Source: Eubacterium sp. CAG:180 (GTDB taxonomy: Bacteria > Bacillota > Clostridia > Oscillospirales > Acutalibacteraceae). From it: a stretch of 64,000 nucleotides of DNA. Of the stretch, positions 61,001-64,000 are shown in pieces (position 1 is the stretch's first letter; each line of letters opens with the position of its first letter). Made by a program: the position numbers and the translations under genes. Where the stretch lies: positions 1-64,000 of the forward strand of contig HF993129.1 of the NCBI GenBank assembly GCA_000432435.1, in the 5' to 3' direction. Below the pieces are notes generated by a model. It ran no database searches, was not told where the DNA came from, and worked only from the letters and a program-made list of their open reading frames with translations.

Positions 61001-61166
61001 TCTTGACACAGCCGTTATTGGTGCTCTCAAAGAAAAGACCGAATACATTAAGTCGGAGCTTCTTGCCGATGAACTTGTCCTCGGCGGAACTCTTTCTGAC
61101 GCGGATCTTACCAAAGAAGTTGAGATAGGCGACGGTAAAGTCAAATTAGCGGTCGCAAAAGCATAA
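58029..61166 (+). CDS. ileS: Isoleucyl-tRNA synthetase with non-standard signature motifs
   Basis: The 1045-residue class I synthetase has IleRS features: N-terminal DGPITANNPMGIHHAWGR in place of HIGH (about 42-59), zinc-like PWCPRCG and CPHCGKE motifs, editing-domain WTTTPWTL, the IGDVWLDAG segment, and RKFSKT (about 589-594) in place of KMSKS. The anticodon domain follows from about 690. It is a divergent IleRS subtype. The start is GTG behind AAAGGGG. TTGACT (57960-57965) with a TATTAT at 19 bp may be its promoter. No T-box leader is present in the 84-nt gap before it. Confidence 0.85.
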   Translation: MADEKNMFVDMEHEVMDFWEKEKCFEKLREKNRGHKMFRFLDGPITANNPMGIHHAWGRSIKDIFIRYHAMQGCDCRYQNGFDSQGLWVEVEVEKALGFKTKKDIENYGMDKFTKACKDRVKHFSGIITEQSKRLGQWMDWDHSYYTNTDENIGGIWYFLKKCDEHGWIQREYKPMPWCPRCGTSLSEHEMTGSYKMMTHNSVYFKLPIKEIPSKMLVWTTTPWTLSSNVALAVNPEIDYVEVKVKSDEKTLILAKNAIGHLGDDKVEVLRAFKGSELVGYHYETCFPDIPAQSGIDHKIVAWEDVAADEGTGIVHIAPGCGVEDFELGEKLGLAKVMPIDDMGIYLDGFGWMTGKDSHTVADEVFEHLKADDKLYKVEPHEHSYPVCWRCKSEVVFRLVPAWYIRTDELRPKLIEAANTVKWEPASNGKRMNDWLNNMGDWNISRKRYYGMPLPFYPCDCGHVTVVGSKEELRSLAVDPKLVDELPELHRPWVDKIKIKCPHCGKEVSRISEIGDVWLDAGIVPYSTFGYFRDKEEWKKNFPAEWVTEMHEQVRLWFYSQLFMSVVLEGKAPYERVLTNSAVIAEDGRKFSKTGFMIKFDEAAEKIGADTVRYLYAGAPVSNDVRFGYNLGDEARRKLLSYWNIFTFFETYAKIDKPNFENYTPDKSAMTPTDIWLVVRTNEFLKKAKALYDDYKVYMLVKEFEVFVDDISNWYIRTNRRRFWKTGDEKDKMTAYWVLYYALNTATLVMSPVIPFMTEHIWQNFTRKVMPSSPISVHLCDWPKPIEGFEDDGIVEKTAVSREIIATAMRLRNEQQLKVRQPLSTLYVCCDSETANKIGVFEKIILDELNIKNIKYIDDVNVLEDKYLTVNFKVAGAVLKQNVNKMKQTLETLSKDDMTKLVSAVEQGDEVYVPGWDDKFAADIFSVQTKTKKGIVSAELQNDKGVVALDTVLTDELIKEGLVRDTVRQCQLIRKEAGYEVEQRVKMAIESLDTAVIGALKEKTEYIKSELLADELVLGGTLSDADLTKEVEIGDGKVKLAVAKA

Positions 61167-61181
61167 TCGGAGGTTTTATTT

Positions 61182-61391
61182 ATGACAGAAATCAATAAAG
61201 ATATGACAATCGGCGACATTCTTGATGCCGAGAGAGATACAGCTCCTTTTTTCCTTGAAATGGGTATGCATTGCTTGGGTTGCCCGGCTTCGCGCGGCGA
61301 AACAGTAGAGCAGGCTTGTATGGTTCACGGTGTTGACCCGGACGTGCTTGTTGAGAATATCAACGAATTTTTAAAAGGAAAAAATAACTGA
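61182..61391 (+). CDS. DUF1858 (hydrid-cluster-associated redox disulfide) domain protein
   Basis: This 69-residue protein is a complete DUF1858 domain: KDMTIGDILDAERDTAPFF then MGMHCLGCPASRGETVEQAC, with the C31-x2-C34 redox or metal-binding pair and a third cysteine at about 45. The family is found near hybrid cluster proteins and other redox enzymes. Its function is unknown. It follows ileS by 15 bp with GGAGG, so it is probably co-transcribed with it. Confidence 0.85.
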   Translation: MTEINKDMTIGDILDAERDTAPFFLEMGMHCLGCPASRGETVEQACMVHGVDPDVLVENINEFLKGKNN

Positions 61392-61396
61392 CTTAA

Positions 61397-61426
61397 AAAG
61401 GCTGTGCTCAAAACACAGCCTTTAAA
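61397..61426 (+). terminator. Terminator after the DUF1858 gene
   Basis: A 10-bp stem (61397-61406 with 61414-61423) closes a 7-nt loop. The T run is short (TTTAAATT), so it may be leaky into trmK, which begins 12 bp later. Confidence 0.7.
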
Positions 61427-61437
61427 TTACGGTAATT

Positions 61438-62118
61438 ATGATTAACTTGACTCCTCGTTTGCTGAAAACAGCAGAATTGATTACTCCGTGCAAAAAGCTT
61501 GCCGACATCGGAACCGATCACGCATACATACCGGTCTACGCATTACAAAATGATCTTGCTGAAACTGTTGTGGCCTCTGATATAAACGAAGGACCGTTAA
61601 ATAATGCGGCAAAAACCGTTAAACAATACGGTTTTGAAGATAGAGTGGTTTTACGGCTTTCCGACGGGCTTGAAAATATTGAAGAAACCGAAGCCGACGC
61701 TGTTGTTATAGCGGGTATGGGCGGTGAGCTTATAGCTAAAATAATCGGTGACGCACCATGGCTTAAAAATAATAAACAGATTATTATGCAGCCAATGACT
61801 CATTTTGAAGATTTGAGGGCTTTTTTGTGCGATAACGGTTATAAAATTACAAAGGAAACGGTTGTAAGAGAAGGTAAAAGACTGTATCTAGCGCTGTCAG
61901 CCGAATATACCGAAGAAGAGGTTGATTTTGGCGAGTGGTACTTCTATGTCGGAAATCTGATTTACAGCAATAATCCGGATGAAATTGAATTTTGCAATAA
62001 AATTGTAAGCAGGCTTGAAAAAAAGTATACGGCGCTTATAAATTCCGGTTATGACGCAAACAAAATAGGCAAAATTTTGGAGGAAATTAAATATGAGCAG
62101 GCTAAGCGAAATATATGA
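61438..62118 (+). CDS. trmK: tRNA (adenine(22)-N1)-methyltransferase TrmK
   Basis: TrmK methylates N1 of A22 in tRNAs of Gram-positive bacteria. The 226-residue protein has SAM motif I LADIGTDHAYIP (about 21-32), ASDINEGPL, VIAGMGGELI, IIMQPMTHFEDLR, and a C-terminal coiled coil (about 175-226). The ATG at 61438 has no clear Shine-Dalgarno, so reinitiation or readthrough is possible. It overlaps the Nif3-like gene by 26 bp, a pair that is conserved in Firmicutes. Confidence 0.92.
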   Translation: MINLTPRLLKTAELITPCKKLADIGTDHAYIPVYALQNDLAETVVASDINEGPLNNAAKTVKQYGFEDRVVLRLSDGLENIEETEADAVVIAGMGGELIAKIIGDAPWLKNNKQIIMQPMTHFEDLRAFLCDNGYKITKETVVREGKRLYLALSAEYTEEEVDFGEWYFYVGNLIYSNNPDEIEFCNKIVSRLEKKYTALINSGYDANKIGKILEEIKYEQAKRNI

Positions 62119-62839
62119 TTATATTGACAGTTTTGCACCGTTTTCTTTACAACTTGAATGGGATAACAGCGGTATTTTGGTAAATTGCGGTGAGTGTGTT
62201 ATTTCAAAGGCTTTGGTTACGCTTGATATTACTGCAGAAGTTTTGAATGAAGCGATTGACGGAAAGTATGACCTTATTGTTTCCCACCATCCGGTAATTT
62301 TCGGTTCTTTGTCTGCACTTACCGAAAAAACACCGGCAGCAATTTGCTTTAAAAACGGTATATCTGTTATTTCCGCTCACACTAACTATGATTTATCGCC
62401 TATTGGTGTAAATAAAGTTCTGGCACAAAAACTGAATTTGCATAATGTTGTTTCAAGTAATGACAGCTGCTTTATGATAGGTGAGCTTGATAATCCGATG
62501 ACCTCGGATATGTTCTCGGAATATGTGAGCAAATGTCTTTCGGCGCACCTTAGATATAATGACTGTACAAAAGAAATAAAGACTGTTGCGGTTTGCGGCG
62601 GTGCAGGCTCGGATTTTGCATCGGACGCAAAAAAAGCCGGCGCTGATGCACTTGTTACGGGAGACGGAAAATATCATGAGTTTCTGGATGCAACCGATGA
62701 AGAAATATTACTTGTTTCTGCCGGGCATTATGAGACTGAGTTTCCGGCTGTAGTGAGCTTGTGTAAATTGCTTGAGGATAAGTTTAAAGATATACAATTT
62801 AAAGTTGCGGAACAAAAAACTCCGATTAAGAATATTTGA
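62093..62839 (+). CDS. Nif3-like dinuclear metal centre protein
   Basis: The 248-residue protein belongs to the Nif3/YqfO (DUF34) family, with metal-binding motifs VSHHPVIF, SAHTNYD, and C-terminal GDGKYHEFLDA and SAGHYETE. The central YqfO insertion domain is missing, so this is the short form. The name 'GTP cyclohydrolase I type 2' is often applied but not proven. GGAGG lies within trmK before the ATG. Confidence 0.92.
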   Translation: MSRLSEIYDYIDSFAPFSLQLEWDNSGILVNCGECVISKALVTLDITAEVLNEAIDGKYDLIVSHHPVIFGSLSALTEKTPAAICFKNGISVISAHTNYDLSPIGVNKVLAQKLNLHNVVSSNDSCFMIGELDNPMTSDMFSEYVSKCLSAHLRYNDCTKEIKTVAVCGGAGSDFASDAKKAGADALVTGDGKYHEFLDATDEEILLVSAGHYETEFPAVVSLCKLLEDKFKDIQFKVAEQKTPIKNI

Positions 62840-62851
62840 GGATAAATCATT

Positions 62852-64000
62852 ATGGCTCTTGACGGTATTACATTACATTTTATTAAAGACGAAATAGCCG
62901 AAAAGTTAATAGGAGCGAGAGTTGAACGGGTCAATCAGCCGTCAAGGCTTGAATTGGTCTTTAACATGCGAACAAGAAACGGTGCATATAAACTGCTTAT
63001 GTCGGCAGAACCGAGCTCGGCAAGGGTGCATTTGACCTCTCATTCGCTTGAAAACCCGCAAAAACCGCCAATGCTTTGTATGCTTTTTAGAAAAAAACTT
63101 ACAGGAGCAATTCTCCGAAACATTCGTCAATCGGGCCTTGACAGAATACTGTTTTTTGATTTTGACGCAGTTAACGAAATAGGAGATAAGGTTAATCTCT
63201 CGGTTTGTGTCGAGATAATGGCTCAACACAGTAATATTATACTTATAGGCAATGACAGGAAAATAATCGATGCGGTAAAAAGGGTTGACGAAAATAAATC
63301 ATCCGTCAGAGAAATAGTGCCTTCCGTAACATATGTGTTGCCGCCGCAACAGAAAAAATGCAATATTCTCAAGGACGAAGTTGAAGATATTTGTACTTCG
63401 GTACTGTTGAATTCTCATTTGAAAATGAGCAAGTCTTTGTTGTTTTCAATTGAGGGTTCTTCGCCTCTTATGTGTCGTGAAATTGCGTACGAAGCTTTTG
63501 AAGAAGATCTTGCGGTTTCGGAGTGCGACAGCGATATACTCAAAAAAGCTGTATCCGAATTAAAGGTATATTTGGTGAGCGATAAAGTCGGTGTTACCGT
63601 ATTGTTTGATGTTGACGGTAAACCATATGATTTTTCGATAATTGATATCAAGCAATACGGTAGGCTCTTTAGCAAAAAGACTTTTGCGTCGGCTTCGGAA
63701 GCTCTTGATGTTTTTTATTATGAACGAGACCTTGCGTTGCGTATGAAGGTGAAGGCTAGGGATATAATAAAAATCCTGAATAATACGACAGAGCGCCTTG
63801 TCCGTAAAATAGCTAACCAAAGGGCGGAATTGCAAAAGTGTGATGATAAAGACACGTTGAAAACATATGCAGAGCTTATAAGTGCTAACCAATATAAATT
63901 AAGCTCCGGCTGTTCGTATTATGAGGTTGAAAATTATTATGACAACAATCGTCTTGTTAAAATACCTGTAAATCCGGCTTTATCTCCCGCAAAAAACTCA
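62852..64000 (+). CDS. rqcH: Rqc2-homologue RqcH / NFACT protein (partial, runs off the window)
   Basis: The visible 383 codons encode the NFACT-N domain: MALDGITLHFIKDEIAEKL, then RVHLTSHSLENPQKPPMLCM with LFRKKLTGA, and a following coiled-coil start from about residue 290. RqcH (YloA/FbpA in B. subtilis) binds stalled 50S subunits and adds C-terminal alanine tails to nascent chains. The frame is open to the window end without a stop. GAGGAT precedes the ATG. Confidence 0.92.
   Translation, partial: MALDGITLHFIKDEIAEKLIGARVERVNQPSRLELVFNMRTRNGAYKLLMSAEPSSARVHLTSHSLENPQKPPMLCMLFRKKLTGAILRNIRQSGLDRILFFDFDAVNEIGDKVNLSVCVEIMAQHSNIILIGNDRKIIDAVKRVDENKSSVREIVPSVTYVLPPQQKKCNILKDEVEDICTSVLLNSHLKMSKSLLFSIEGSSPLMCREIAYEAFEEDLAVSECDSDILKKAVSELKVYLVSDKVGVTVLFDVDGKPYDFSIIDIKQYGRLFSKKTFASASEALDVFYYERDLALRMKVKARDIIKILNNTTERLVRKIANQRAELQKCDDKDTLKTYAELISANQYKLSSGCSYYEVENYYDNNRLVKIPVNPALSPAKNS

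Noticed and set aside
1..64000. CRISPR arrays, insertion sequences, prophage, rRNA and tRNA genes
   Set aside because: No regularly spaced repeats, transposase or phage genes, or RNA gene sequences were recognised on either strand.

Overview
The window is a gene-dense, low-GC stretch of a chromosome from an anaerobic, spore-forming Firmicute of class Clostridia, probably a gut-type Eubacteriales/Oscillospirales relative. The evidence is the RuvCAB, EcfAA'T, SepF-DivIVA-LspA, MiaB-YlbF-MutS-MutL and TsaE-TsaB blocks, a sporulation regulator SpoIIID, a ClpE-type unfoldase, GTP-dependent PEP carboxykinase, split transketolase, an NFACT/RqcH protein, strong AAGGAGG ribosome binding sites and frequent TTG/GTG starts. 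I see no rRNA, tRNA, insertion sequence, prophage or CRISPR array. Most of the window is core genome.

Layout: (1) 1-13.5 kb is a long rightward run: ruvC-ruvA-ruvB (Holliday junction processing), glmM (wall precursor), an RlmI-like rRNA methyltransferase, ecfA1-ecfA2-ecfT (vitamin uptake energising module), truA, a DUF5711 membrane-anchored protein, cvpA, pgsA, clpE and yfcE. (2) 13.6-20.3 kb is a carbohydrate island: a cytoplasmic GH36 alpha-galactosidase facing a phosphohexomutase that is fused at its C terminus to a NifU-like domain, followed by a GH38 alpha-mannosidase. (3) 20.3-25.5 kb: dusB, polA, rimI, tsaD. (4) 25.5-31.4 kb: single-gene units, each with its own promoter and terminator: pckG, a metallophosphoesterase, a Gfo/Idh/MocA oxidoreductase, a secreted cohesin-like protein and a SCP2-domain protein. 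(5) 31.6-47.9 kb is a second long rightward operon: monoacylglycerol-lipase-like hydrolase, miaB, a YlbF-family gene, mutS, mutL, miaA, an HlyD-like anchored protein, yggS, sepF, divIVA, lspA, rluD, a HAD phosphatase, split transketolase and yjbR. (6) 47.9-54.2 kb: a membrane-anchored hydrolase, a second DivIVA-like coiled-coil protein, an orphan fumarase beta subunit, pcrA, a free-standing structured RNA candidate and rodA. (7) 54.2-64 kb: tsaE-tsaB-rpiB, upp, spoIIID, a GT2 glycosyltransferase, a divergent ileS, a DUF1858 gene, trmK, a Nif3-like gene, and rqcH running off the end.

Functional themes: tRNA modification (TruA, DusB, TsaB/D/E, MiaA, MiaB, TrmK), DNA repair and recombination (RuvABC, PolA, MutSL, PcrA), envelope growth and division (GlmM, PgsA, RodA, SepF, DivIVA, LspA), and central carbon metabolism (PckG, transketolase, RpiB).

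The most unusual items are the phosphohexomutase-NifU fusion (15399-17282), an undescribed small RNA with its own sigma-A promoter and an 18-bp terminator stem between pcrA and rodA (about 52848-52980), and a roughly 20-bp inverted repeat that hides the spoIIID ribosome binding site and overlaps a candidate sigma-E promoter (56571-56630). All calls are made by eye. Promoters and RNA structures are pattern matches, not computed predictions.
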